Below are positions 11,052 through 22,357 of a DNA stretch of 64,000 nt, piece after piece (position 1 is the stretch's first letter; each line of letters begins with the position of its first letter). The position numbers were made by a program, and so were the translations under genes. Source of the DNA: Armigeres subalbatus (taxonomy: Eukaryota > Arthropoda > Insecta > Diptera > Culicidae); contig NC_085141.1 of NCBI RefSeq assembly GCF_024139115.2, positions 391,020,632 to 391,084,631 of the forward strand, given 5' to 3'. The notes beneath the pieces were generated by a model, which saw only the letters and a list, made by a program, of their open reading frames with translations, had not been told where the DNA came from and searched no databases.

Positions 11052-12751
11052 TCTATATTACATAAAAATGAATTTTTGTTTATCTGACCCTTATAGACAC
11101 GGAAACTACTGAACCGATTTGCGTGAAAATTTGTATGCGGATATTTTTGGGGCCGGGAAAGGTTCTTTGGATGGATCGATACCCCTCCCCCTTTGGAAAG
11201 GGGTGCTCCCATACAAATGAAACACCAATTTCTTTTGAAATCACCGTGAACGTCCACCCGTTCTGGGGTGTTGGCGTCCACACGCCTGGGCCAGCTCACC
11301 TTGGTGTTATCTCAGGGTCGGCTTTAGACCACGGAAAACTGGACAACCCTATACTTACCTGCCAACTAATCGAGCGAACAAGGGATAGGCCACTATCTAG
11401 ATGGGGGTTAGATTCTTTATTTGATCAAGCTAAGATTGAGAAATTTCTATGTATGGGTTCGATTTATTAACTTTTTACTTGGACTGGGGAAATGACGGAA
11501 TGCTGACGATGATCGTTGGGGCCCGTTCTGCAGTTTCAGGAGACAGGGGAGATGGTAAGGCTAATAGCATACCTTTATCATGCCTGAAGCACCTGTTAGC
11601 TAGTACGTTGGAGTGGTATGAGCGTCGCGTCACTCGAGAATCGACGCCACTTCGCTGTTCGTCTGGTAGGCCGACTGTATGGTGATGGGTCAACTCGAAA
11701 ATCTCGCCAGCGAGGCCGGCTGGCTGCAGGCGGTATGTCGGCTCCGAAGAGATGTGTACCGCCACGAGGTTTGTATGCACCTTGTGCAATTCGGTCGGAA
11801 GAGAATTCCAAGTAGCCGTTGGCTGTAGGCTCCGGAATCGGTGGTGTCGGGATATCAAAAAACCGGGGGCACGCTAGGAAGCGACGGAGCGTGTACCGGT
11901 GCGTCCCGTTGAGCTTCACGGAAGATATTACGGTTCTGCGCCCAATTGACGGAGGGCCGACCGGACCTTGCACTTCGAGCACAAAAGATTTTCACTCGGC
12001 ACTTTTGGAGTAATTCTCCTCAAAATCTACCAGCTCAACTTTTACTAATTTAGCACCACTTAGAAAAATTAATTCACTCTTCGACCACTTAACTGCAAGG
12101 AACTTTCTTTTTTTCAACGATGGTGTTGCTTCCTTATCCCGAAATCAACTGAACTCCTCCTCAGAGTCAGAGTCCCTCATACCCTCCTTTCCAAAAAAAA
12201 CTCATTTTCCCGCTTCTCCTCATTCTCCACGTTGCTCCCCCTCTCCTTGAATCCTCCATTCCATTATTCTCCCGGATCTGGTGTTGCAGCATCCCCAGTT
12301 TGCTCCTCTTTTCTAGCGAGGGGTCTAACAAAGTCTTCATGGATGGATATTTAAGTTCGAATTTTATATAATACTAAGCATGGGTTCTCAAACTAATTTC
12401 GAATTTAATTAACATTTTTTTATTTTAATGAATTACCATACAATAAATACAAAATATAAACAATTTTTTTAACTGAACAAAGAACAAATGTTTTTGATCT
12501 AAAAAAGCCATAGATTGTTGCCGATTACGTCGGTAACACTTTATAGCTCGAGAATTAATCAAGCAAATGGAACCAAATCTGGCATGTTGAGATTTTGGAA
12601 GGGGAGATATGTTTATGTGGTGGTTAGAACCACCCCCCCCCTTCTGGAAAGGGGGGTCCCATACAAATGAAATAGAAATTTCTGCATAACTCGAGAACTA
12701 TTTAGATAATTAATAAATTTTAGGCGAAACGAAGTTCGTCTGGTCTGCTAG
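11052..12751 (+). mobile_element. Helitron-like non-autonomous element, split by an insertion
   Basis: The 5' end TCTATATTACATAAAAATG is preceded by A (11051). The 3' end CTAG (12748-12751) is followed by T. About 8 nt before CTAG lies the palindrome ACGAAGTTCGT. TC start, CTRR end, a subterminal hairpin and insertion between A and T are Helitron hallmarks. The two family-like parts are 11052-11240 and about 12540-12751. The roughly 1.3 kb between them breaks the repeat inside its AAATTTCTGCATAACTCGAG block and looks inserted. No Rep/helicase protein is present. Confidence 0.5.
11475..11985 (-). pseudogene. Possible LINE RT C-terminal remnant
   Basis: Two overlapping minus-strand frames contain LQPTATWNSLPTELHK and KLNGTHRYTLRRFLACPRFF. 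The phrase WNSLP followed by an acidic/basic helix recalls the C-terminal end of several LINE reverse transcriptases. GC content and codon use are higher than in the surroundings, consistent with decayed coding sequence. The catalytic region is not present, so this is tentative. It lies inside the insertion that splits the Helitron-like element. Confidence 0.25.
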
Positions 12752-13119
12752 TATTGAATAAATTTCAGTACACCCTACGTACGTCTACCCACCAGGGAAT
12801 TTCTTGGGTGCGCATGCGCAACAAGCGACAAAAGAGAGCCAACGACAAAGCTTTATTTTTGCTGGAGATAATAATGGCAAAGATCCGAACAATTTTGTCG
12901 GCAACAAAAGAAGACAATTTTGTTGCTAACTTTTCAACTCGTTATTTTGCATTATCTCTACAGCAAATTTTGGATATATGCTATCATAGTCTCTGCTTCT
13001 ATAGAAATATTCGAGAATCTAACTCTGATTACAAAAATAGCGCCGTATTCTCGGAAAAATCAGAGCATGCAAGGCAAATGATTCTTGTCATATTGTTTTG
13101 CGGTTCTGATAAGGGGTCG

Positions 13120-13230
13120 TGCACATATTACGTAAGCACTGATTGGGGGAGGGGGTCTGCTTCTTTTCCGGACCATATAAATAAAAAAATCATTTGTATG
13201 GAAAATCGTACATGGGGGGAGGGGGTTGTC
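13120..13230. repeat. Dispersed ATTACGTAAGC / GGGGGAGGGGG repeat
   Basis: GTGCACATATTACGTAAGC, a GATTGGGGGAGGGGG block and a second CATGGGGGGAGGGGG block occur in close succession. They are related to the G-rich repeat at 7690-7960. The 167-codon frame crossing this region (12754-13257) is explained by the repeat and is not called. Confidence 0.4.
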
Positions 13231-13479
13231 GAAAAAACAGAAAAAATGCTTGAGTAATATGTGTACGACTCCTAAAGCCTTGTCGCGAGTAGAATCCTAT
13301 AAGAAGAGTAACGTCCTGTGCCACGTTTGACAGGTCTCCTGCTCGTTTGGAACGCGCATTTGTATGTAAGCTGAGATACTATTCAGTTCCTATTCTGACA
13401 CTTGACGACACTGTTATTATAGTCACTGTAGTCGCGAGGTGCATTTGTCAGTAACAAACTCTGTTGACGACAAAGGGTA

Positions 13480-15085
13480 TAGGGGAAGGTGGGGTAATAT
13501 GCCCGCTAAGCATAGACTGCTTTTATGCCTTAGCTATGACGATTTTGATGGGTGTTTCTACCTCACGCAATAGATAAACAATATAGCTGGCTGATGCCAT
13601 ATTAAAATTAGAAAAAATCTCAATCATATTGATAATATTTACATTTCAAAAAAGTGATGATATTTCGTTGCCGTAAAACTCATGAGGCAAAACGCCTTTT
13701 AGCAGGCAGCTCTTAGGGAACAACGTACCATGCGTCGGCACATCAGCAATCTGGTATGGACAGTGTGTGGAGACGCGAGTACATTGTAGGATAGTTCCAC
13801 TAGGGCGTTTTGCCTCGCCGAAATGTTAGATGTTTCATCAAAATGTGGAAAATTTCAGTTTTTTCTACATCCCTATCTATTATTTTGACACTTGTTTCGC
13901 CTAACCTACATAATTTCACGTCTAGTTTTATGAGGGCTATCTCAAACATGGTAAATAAAAGTGAAAGTCGTTTTGTCTCGGAGGGGCGTTTTGGGGCCTC
14001 TTCCCCTATTGTTAGGCGTTGCTCAAATATTGATTCCCAACTACAAACCATTTGTTCAATGTTTTGTTTTAATTCATGATAACAAAGCTTCGGAAGTATC
14101 GACGAGCATAACATAAAAAAGCTATACAAATACAAAAGGTTCGACATACCTCAACTAAATGCAAGTTTTCGTCAGGGAAAGTTAATTTCCTCTGTTGCGT
14201 ACGAACCAATCACCCAAAATGAGCATCTGAATTCGGGTATACCACCCAGAAACTGAGTACCAAAATCGGTGGTACCAAAAACGATGCTGGGTAGAGTTCC
14301 ATTGTACCGCGGATGACTTCCTGGTTTTTACAGTTTATTTTTGAGTGATGAAACGGCCGAATTCTTCACGCATAATATGGATTTTGGTTTTTCCAACGCT
14401 TCTGATTTCATTATGTCGTATGAAAACGATCCATGGACGGTTACAAGAATCGTTAGATAAACGTAAAATGGTAGTTTTTGCAACTAGTTGCAAATGTTTA
14501 TTCCTTTGACAAAGATAGCTGTTTTTCACATCACGTTGAATTTGTATTTTTTTTATTTCTGTGTTAGCTTATTAAGAAAAATGTAATTATGAAGGGGAAG
14601 AGACCCCATAATGCCCCGAGGTAAAACGCCTTTTGGATATTCCCGTATATTTACCGTATTCTGTGACGGCCGTAACAAAACTAGACCCCCAAATTATGAA
14701 GGTTAGGCGAGAAAATTGTCAAAATAATAGATAGGAAGGTTGGAAAAACCACAATGTTCAACATTTTGATGAAACATCTAGCGAGTCAAAACGCCCTGAT
14801 TGGACTAACCTACAATGTACTATGCGCTTCCACGCACCGTTCATACTAGAATGCTGATTCGTCGACGCGTGGTGTGAGCTGCCAGCTAAAAGGCGTTTTG
14901 CATCATGAGTTTCCCGGCAACGGAATATCTCAATTTTTTTAATGTGAATGTTATTCATGTGACATAGTGTATGGCTTCAGCCAACTATGTTGTATGCGGT
15001 AAAAATACCGAAAAATCATAAAAACTAAGACATTAAAACAGTCTTTGCTTAGATAGGGCGTATTGCCCTCCCTTCTCCTAAGAAT
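13480..15085. mobile_element. Element with about 500-bp terminal inverted repeats
   Basis: The left arm (13480-14015) starts TAGGGGAAGGTGGGG. It has an inverted, diverged partner at 14585-15085 ending CCTCCCTTCTCCTA. Matching blocks include GTTTTGCCTC, AGATGTTTCATCAAAATG, ATAATAGATAGG, CAACGGAATATCTCA and GCCAACTATG/CATAGCTGGC. The middle of about 570 bp has no transposase. It is a non-autonomous, long-TIR or fold-back type element. A TA flank is possible but not clear. The arms are roughly 75-80% alike by eye, so the copy is old. Confidence 0.65.
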
Positions 15086-17457
15086 TGTTCCCCGTTAGTT
15101 GTCATTAAAGCACTCAAATGAATGCTATAGTGAACACTTTGGGTGCAATAATGTTCATAGTTACCTAAAATAAATAGTAAAACTAAAGATTTCGATCCGG
15201 TAGTGATAAAAAATCACATTTAATGGTTTTCTTCATTCTACAATTTGCTCAGTAACAATGCTCAAAATTCCATGGAATTCTTCAGCTCAGCAAACTATAC
15301 AAACAGCGACCCGAGCGCTCGAGGGGGTGGACCAAGGTTCATGTTTTTCCTTTGAGGGAAAGTTTTTATTTTATTCTGTGCACTCCCCGGCGAGACACGG
15401 TCCCGTGATCATTAAAAAGAGGAAAATTGTCTGAGGTCAGAACGATGAATAAATATGAGAGAGAGCTGCCACCATTCGCATTGCTGATAGCTGGCCAGGC
15501 AGTTGGTTGATGTTTATGGTGATGGTGGTGGTGGCCACCTTTGATTGACGCCGATATTGTAAACGAGCTCTTGCTTGCTTGCGGTGGTTTTTTTTTCAAG
15601 GGCTTTTTTGTTCATTCGTTTTGATCTCCCTGTTAGAGAGCTGCGTCAGAGCCCGGCAGTAGATTGTTGAAAACTTTCGTAGCTCTCGGGGCATCATCGT
15701 CCAAGAAGATTTAAATAGATGCGATCTGAATGGAAAAAAGGAAAATATTTTGGATGTGATTCATTTCAAAAGACACTGCAGTTTCAACTACAGAGGAAGA
15801 AAAATTGCGATATTATATTCACAAAGGAAATTAAAAGGGTCTCTGCGGACGTTTAATTAGTAAAAATATCTTGAATATCATCTAGAATCTTGACTCTTGT
15901 ACTGATAAAATAAAATCTAGATTCTATTGATCCAGGGGAAACGACGTTCCATTATATGTATTCAGTGCGAATGTCCAAATTAATACTCGTTTGCTCCATT
16001 CCTGGAAAACACGTGCTTCAAAAGTCATCTGCACTTTCGTATTATTCCGGGTAAACGCGTGCTTCAAAAGTAGGAATCATCTACTCTCGTATTTTGTTCA
16101 TGATGAACGCATGGGCGCTAGTAACTATGTAGTACCTATAGCTTCTGAATGTGCTACCAAACTTTTTCATACATGTAAATGGTTTGGTGCTTTAGGATTT
16201 AACATCGATCATTCGGATACAATAACCAATTACAAAGTAACGAATATTTGGAATGTTTTCTGAATAATAGTCTTCCATTCAAAGTATAACGCGCAGTATA
16301 ACAGCATTCGGATCAGTAGAGTGAAGCAAAAAAATAGTAAAACTTTGCGCTTTTTCTTGACATCAATTTTAAGAAACTAACAACCTTCTGCTTCTATGGA
16401 AAACGACGAAGATGAAGACAAAAAACAGGCTAGTGTTGGATATCACGTAAAATAAAAACTGAAAAATTAGGGACTTTTGTTTTGTTGTGTTCCTACTAAC
16501 ATGCTTCGGTACAGACTGCGACAGGTTGAATTGCTATGCAAATAAGTTGTTCTCTTCAAACTCTACCCTATTGCTGCCACCTATTTATCCGAGAAACACT
16601 CTCTTTCGCATGGCATATTTGTGTAATATCTGCATAGTCCACTCTTTATCACGATATTTTCCTCGCTCGAGTAGCTCCTCTCATCAAACCAAGAGTTGAG
16701 ATGAGTATCAACCCCTTCCCACAATTGGCGTGAGCCCGAGACGATGCCGGCATTTTCCTTTGATGTTGATTTCAAAAGCTTTTTTCCTCCTCTTTTGTTG
16801 TTGTGTAGTTGTTTTTTTTTTGCGTTCTTTTTATACTAACCAATCCCACCCCCTGAAGTGTGCGCCCCATCCATACCTATATGCCATCAGCAGACGACTA
16901 TGACGATGGTTCGGTTCAAACTGCATTTCCCGCTTTCGGGTATGCCGTAGTCCTCTTGCACCGCACACCATACGTTATCATGGTTAGTCGCAAGGGAGGA
17001 TGGTTCAATACGGTTTAGTTATATTGTTTTTTGGGAAACAATTCAAATTCTTCAAAAACGTTCTATTGTGTGACAGTAAAATTTCGATTTAATCACCTCC
17101 TAGTAAAACAACATATTTTCAATTTTACTGCATTTTGACTGCAAATATGAAGCAGTTTATGCCATATCAAGGCAAAATGCGTAAACATTAATGATTCATA
17201 ATAAATTACGAACGGTGAAAGTTATTTCACAGAAATCATTGTTGTTCGCGATATTATCTACGATAATAAAATGAACGATAAAAATTTTAAAAATTTAACA
17301 GGGAGAAAAGGTTCCTAAACGTAATAAAATCGGGAGTAACAAAATCTGGTCAACCTTTAATTATATACATACTGAAACTTGAAATACATTTGCGTATAAA
17401 TATTTATGTCCATCGCTTCAACTGAAGAACATTTTTTTCAAACGACTTGACTAATTT
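15086..17457. other. No gene recognised; simple motifs only
   Basis: No coding frame is supported. Visible features are a GGTGATGGTGGTGGTGG run (about 15520) and a short duplicated phrase CGTGCTTCAAAAGT (16013 and 16060). There is a poly-T tract at 16810. This long stretch lacks clear transposon signatures and could be intergenic or intronic DNA. Confidence 0.4.
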
Positions 17458-18495
17458 CTATACCTAACCAGCGACTGTTAGATTTTCTAATAATTCTAAT
17501 AATTATTAAAAAATATCAGCTCACAAACAAATATAGGAAGAAAAGCTTGCAAGATTGTTAGGGCTCATTCATTTCATTTATTTAGTTTACATCTAAACAG
17601 ATAACACTGAATCAACAATTTGACGCCACACACGGTTCGAGGCCGCGTCTCTCCATCCTCGGATACGCCCCACGCTCGCCAAGTCGTTTTGCACCTGGTC
17701 TGCCCATCTCGCTCGCTGCGCTCCACGCCGTCTCGTACCTGCCGGATCGGAAGTGAACACCATCTTTGCAGGGTTGCTGTCCGGCATTCTTGCAACATGT
17801 CCTGCCCATCGCACCCTTCCGGCTTGTGCTACCTTCTGGATACTGGGTTCGCCGTAGAGTTGGGCGAGTTCATGGTTCATTCTTCGCCGCCACACACCGT
17901 CTTCTTGCACTCCGCCAAAGATGGTCCTAAGCACCCGTCTCTCGAATACTCCGAGTGCTTGCAAGTCCTCCTCGAGCATTGTCCATGTTTCATGTCCGTA
18001 GAGGTCTTATTAGCGTCTTGTACATTACACATTTGGTGCGGTGGCGAATCTTATTCGACCGCAGTTTCTTCTGGAGCCCGTAGTAAGCCCGACTTCCACA
18101 GATGATGCGTCTTCGTATTTCACGACTAACGTTGTTGTCAGCCGTTAGCAAGGATCAGAGGTAGACGAACTCCTCGACCACCTCGAAGGTATCCCCGTCT
18201 ATCGTAACACTGCTTCCCAGGCGGGCCCTGTCGCGCTCGGTTCCGCCCACAAGCATGTACTTTGTCTTTGACGCATTCACCACCAGTCTAACTTTTGCTT
18301 CACGTTTCAGGCGGGTGTACAGTTCTGCCACCTTTGCAAATGTTCGGCCGACAATGTCCATGTCATCCACGGCTCATACAATATGTGTATAAGAATCTAA
18401 CATTTTCGCATATGTCCAGTTCTTATACAGGTTTTTGTAGGTTCTTATACAGAATTGTTAGAAAATCTAACAATCACCGGTTGGGCGATATTTTA
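17458..18495. mobile_element. MITE copy A, split by a LINE fragment
   Basis: The left end (17458-17560) begins CTAACCAGCGACTGTTAGA. The right end (18378-18495) ends CTAACAATCACCGGTTGGG. They are inverted copies of each other and match the intact copy at 58618-58888. The copies share TCTTATACAGAATTGTT, CCTGTATAAGAAC and AAAAGCTTGC. The middle is displaced by the LINE fragment at 17569-18370. Its own target duplication is not clear. Confidence 0.6.
17569..18370 (-). pseudogene. 5'-truncated RTE-like LINE (RT tail and 3' end)
   Basis: Reading on the minus strand, the fragment begins inside the RT catalytic motif (VDDMDIVGRTFAKV, the second half of YADDxD). It continues through VYLGSL and FERRVLRTIFGGVQ to WRRRMNHEL. 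The conserved RVRWAGHVARMPDS block and a RRRGAQRARW block follow, then a short AT-rich end. This segment after the RT fingers is typical of the insect LINEs whose endonuclease resembles CFDP2 (RTE group), as at 61.5 kb. A 7-bp duplication GGCTCAT lies on each side (17562-17568 and 18371-18377). This fits target-primed insertion of a 5'-truncated copy into MITE A. One frameshift splits the coding region. Confidence 0.7.
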
Positions 18496-18544
18496 CCAAG
18501 CTGTGTACACTTCTATGCAAATGAATACTTTTAACAATATTTTT

Positions 18545-18790
18545 TTCATCTAAGGCGTTTATTTAACAGGCTCAGGCGTGTATAACACTTAACGGAGCCG
18601 AGAAACTATATCATTATTATTAACAGTTAGTAAGGGGAAAGGGACATTGACCAAGATACTCGTGGCGTCTCAAGGTTAGATAGCGTAATTGCAGGATAGA
18701 CAGGGTTGGGATTTTAGTTTGGGGTATTTCATCTGCTCATCCGGGTATTTGACGTCAAAAACGTTGTAGAGTAGTGTCGTGCTCGAGTTG
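18545..18790 (-). repeat. LINE 3' UTR fragment
   Basis: On the minus strand it ends CGGCTCCGTTAAGTGTTATACACGCCTGAGCC followed by TGTTAAATAAACGCC, similar to the LINE 3' end at 6815-6870. No RT motif is recognised in the frame just upstream (19046-19465), which is listed separately as not called. Confidence 0.4.
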
Positions 18791-18799
18791 TGGTTCGTC

Positions 18800-20340
18800 A
18801 TGGTTCATGGAACAATAAAATTAAGGCAGTTTGATGGAAATTAAAATATGTTGCAAGGATCATTTGCGTTTGTATTGACGCCCACTGATGCGTTTTGATT
18901 CACTCTCTTCTGTTTGTGTCTTTCCTTATTATTCTATTGCAGTGCTGATGATGATGGCTTTAGTGCATCTCAATAGCATACTGGGGGTGAACTTCTATGT
19001 TGGTTACACTTTACACCCATCCTGTGTGGGTGTATGTTTTTGCCCCTATTCTCGTTGTCGTTGTTGAGCATAAAGTTGGTTGGTAATGATTAGGATGTTA
19101 AGCCGGGTTGCGTGATTGTTTCTCATGCTTTTTTTTCTGTGGAGAAATCTTCGTCTCAACTCCATGGCTTTGCAGGAGTAGGAGATCAGGAGAAAAGCAT
19201 GGAAAGAGTTTCCTGCCCAACCGGTGTGATTAAGCATGAAAATCTTGAGGTATTCAAACTCTTCAGAAAACGGTCGTTGCTGCTTGGCCAGAAGATGAAA
19301 GGATAGATGCCGGCATAGGGTATTTATCGCCATTATTTTATGAGCGACCACTTGTAAGGGGGACACTCCATACTTCAGCGGTAAGACGCGTGGTTGCAAA
19401 GTAGATATGGTGAAGCGTCTGGATTTGTTTTGTAGAACATTCGATATGTTTTGAGTTATTGACACTACTGCACTTAAACTCGTCCCACAAATCAGATTAT
19501 ATTATGAGCTTGGTATGGTTAACAGTCCGGTCCTATTTTATTGTTTGATTTTTTGCGACCTGATTTTAAATAATAATGAAATCAAATCCAAAATTCGAAA
19601 AATAAATTTAATTTCTAACGTTTTTTATCGCACATATGTACTATCACTGTGGTTTTTTATATGAAGCATGCAAATTAAATACAGCTCGTCAGGGGACGTA
19701 TACTAATTACATTTGGGATTATAAGAGGAGGATACAGATCAATAGTTTTAGGCAAAACTCAACGCCCTTGGGTAATTTCAGTTCGAAAACTGCAAGCATT
19801 ACTCAATAAATGCTTTTCAAAGTGCGTGTACTTACGGAGTTTCTGAAACAAACGAAAAAAGATTCATACATTCCTGAACAAAAAATTTTTTTCCGTATTT
19901 TTCAGAAAATATGAAAATCCAGGCCTTGTTGACGCTTCAATGTGAGAGCTCTGATCCCTTTACATTTGTAGATGCAAGAGGTATCATCAGCAATTAGAAA
20001 CAGCGTTCCATCTTCGCAATAGTCGTTGGCATATCGAAGATGAGTCAATTGAATAGCAGCTGCTAGGGTCTAAAATATACTGTCCTGGATGACGCCTGCA
20101 ATGATTCGGTGCATATCAGAGATACCTAGCGTTGCCAATGAACACCCGGAGCTTTTGAGAGAAAGCCATTCTCAATTCTCAAATATGTCAATGTCGTGTT
20201 CGTTCAGAAGATCATTGAGCTCATAGCTTTGCTTTCGAACGAACAAGCGCTCCAATACAGGATGAGAAAATCTATTACTGCTGAAGCACCGGCCTGGAGT
20301 TGATGTTCCTTGATTACACATTTGCTGCATGTAGTTTTTG
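18800..20340. other. No gene supported
   Basis: Contains a 139-codon minus-strand frame (19465-19046) that could be decayed LINE sequence, given the LINE 3' end just downstream at 18545. It has no recognisable motif. The remainder is AT-rich without repeats that I can identify. Confidence 0.35.
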
Positions 20341-20342
20341 AG

Positions 20343-20740
20343 ATGGCATCGAAACAAGAGCTGATCCGTCAAAAAAAAAAATTGTGTGCCGTCGTGGAAA
20401 ACCCAACTGCGTCCAACAGATGCATCAGGAGCCACCGAGGTACCAATCATTCGACGATGTCTCGGGTGGTTAAATCATTCAAAGAGACCCAAACGACCAA
20501 GCGGCGGCCAGGCAGTGGCAACAAAAATCAAAGCCAAATATTCCGGAGAAGGCCAGCACGGTATTGAATCTGTTCAAACGTCGACCGAATCTTTCGATCC
20601 ACGAAGAACGAATAATGTGAAGGTTTCCATTTAGTTTGTCGAAAAAACGATGGAACGTGTCGGTATCCACGTATACTAGTTCAGGAAGGCTTCAAACCGG
20701 AACGATAATCAAAATACGGGAGCCAAAACCCGAGTAGACG
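20343..20740 (+). pseudogene. ITm/mariner-like transposase N-terminal remnant
   Basis: The frame begins MASKQELIRQKK and contains a helix-turn-helix-like stretch followed by STMSRVVKSFKET. The phrase TKRRPGSGNK matches the AT-hook-like KRRPGSGRK linker of mosquito mariner-type (ITmD37E-like) transposases. Downstream, in shifted frames, fragments equivalent to LNLFKRRPNLSI and VCRKNDGTC-like text continue to about 20740. The catalytic DDE/D core is missing. Frameshifts near 20560 and 20640 break it. A second, internally deleted relative lies at 59883-60185. Confidence 0.5.
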
Positions 20741-20936
20741 AAAATAGCTCAATAACATCAAATGTTGATAAGATAGTAAAATGAGTTATGGACGTGATTG
20801 ATATAAGAGCTAAAAGATCAGACGACAATATCAATATTTTGCACTAAAATATCATGAGAATATCAAGTTATGCTACTTGTAAGAAGTGATCAATTTATTT
20901 ATTTATTACCAGACTAAGGCCGAAGTGGCCTGTGCA

Positions 20937-22357
20937 TAGGGTGATCTAACCGGTAGTACCGAAACCGGTAATACCGGTATTACTGGCCATTTTGGATACC
21001 GAAAATACCGGTATTTTCGGTATTTCAAATGTTGCTGTTAATATAAAAAATCACAAATAGTTTTCACCTACATATATAAGCTAAACTGCCTGTAATCGCA
21101 TATCTCCAATCTATGCTGGAATAATTATCAAATCAAGCGACAGATATTTCCGCCAATTTATTCGATGCTTTTAAAGGCGATTATGCAAACAATTTTAAAT
21201 TCACCACACGGTTTCTACCCCTATTATCAAAAGTTCACATCTAGCGTAATAATTTTCGTACAATAATGTTGAAATTAGGGGGCCTCCTCAGCCGTGCGGT
21301 AAGACGCGCGGCTACAAAGCAAGACCATGCTGAGGGTGGCTGGGTTCGATTCCCGGTGCCGGTCTAGGTAATTTTCGGATTGGAAATTGTCTCGACTTCC
21401 CTGGGCATACAAGTATCATCGTGTTAGCCTCATGGTATACGAATGCAGAAATGATAACTTGGCTTAGAAACCTCGAAGTTAATAACTGTGGAAGTGATTA
21501 ATGAACACTAAGCTGCGAGGCGGATCTGTCCCCGTTGGGGGGAGTAATGCCAATAAGAAGAAGAAGAAGAATGTTGAAATTAAAGTCGATTGTTTAGCAT
21601 AAGTAAGCAAATGATCTATGGATGTTTCACCCCATGGGCGTTGTGGTTCTCTCAATACATGCTCTTGAAAAATCACGAGAAAACACGTGGTTTCCAAGAT
21701 GGCCGATTTGTGGCTTTGTTAAGAAAAAAAAATCTCAACATTTTTGTTTTTTTTTTTAGTAATTCTGCCGTTTCATCAGAAACGATTTTTACATTTTCTT
21801 CTAGACATCCAGAGCTACTTTTATTTGAGCAAGTGGGCGGCATTCTTGATGCGATCGGTGAAACTAAGACATACCTGACGATCGGTACGCAAAAAATGCC
21901 TCTGTGGATATTTTTTCTGGTTTATCGGTTAACGAACAACTTGTGAAGAGACTGTAGCAGAGCATAACCCTTGGAATTCTCCTACTATGGATCTGAAGGG
22001 ATTTAAGCGCAAGCACTTGACAATGATTTTCGACAGTCGTGGAACCATTCATCCAACATCGGTTGAACCAGAGACGGCATTTTCAGTAGTTGCCATTGCC
22101 AACAAAATCCAATACTGATTAGGGGACGAGTCGCTCAGTATGTTATGTCTATTTAAGTTTCGCTTTGCACAGCTCAACAAGTAATGAGTTTAACATTTGA
22201 AGCTTGTCAACAAATATTGTTTTTCATCATAAAGCCCAAATCAAAAGTTTTTCTTTTAATAACCGGACATTTTCACAAAAACCGGTATTACCGGTATTGA
22301 CTCCACCAAATACCGAATACCGGTATTTTTCAAAAATGGCCTATACCGACCACCCTA
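20937..22357 (+). mobile_element. hAT-family element, copy 1 (TAGGGTG ends)
   Basis: The termini are TAGGGTGATCTAACCGG on the left and CCGACCACCCTA on the right. Each is followed inward by ACCGGTATT-rich sequence. The flanks are 8-bp duplications differing by one base (CCTGTGCA 20929-20936, TCTGTGCA 22358-22365). Inside, 21985-22185 encodes the hAT dimerisation tail (IHPTSVEPETAFSVV then LGDESLSMLCLFKFRFA). In complete elements this domain pairs transposase subunits. The BED finger and catalytic core are not present, so this copy is non-autonomous. A Feilai-like SINE sits inside it (21278-21569). The same family forms the shell of the nest at 53367-58402. Confidence 0.75.
21278..21569 (+). 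mobile_element. Feilai-like SINE, copy 1
   Basis: A tRNA-derived head has a polymerase III B box GGGTTCGATTCCC (21342-21354) and an A-box region at GCCGTGCGGTAAGACG. The body has TTAATAACTGTGGAAGTG and the tail is CAATAAGAAGAAGAAGAAGA. A 13-bp duplication AATGTTGAAATTA flanks it (21265-21277 and 21570-21582). Pol III internal promoters of this type drive SINE transcription, and a LINE supplies the enzyme in trans. It is inserted in hAT copy 1. Confidence 0.9.

Noticed and set aside
12754..13257. 167-codon plus-strand frame
   Set aside because: It begins at the edge of a Helitron-like end and finishes in a G-rich dispersed repeat. No motif and no coding bias.
13800..14147. 115-codon minus-strand frame
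   Set aside because: Lies in the long inverted arm of a non-coding element. The mirror position in the other arm is not open.
17620..18105. 161-codon plus-strand frame
   Set aside because: Antisense shadow of the LINE reverse transcriptase tail on the minus strand.
19046..19465. 139-codon minus-strand frame upstream of a LINE 3' end
   Set aside because: Position suggests LINE coding sequence, but I found no RT, RNase H or knuckle motif, so it is not called.
21342..21354. tRNA gene suggested by the B box and A-box-like sequence
   Set aside because: Part of a SINE head with a long non-tRNA body, (GAA)n tail and target duplication. No complete cloverleaf.
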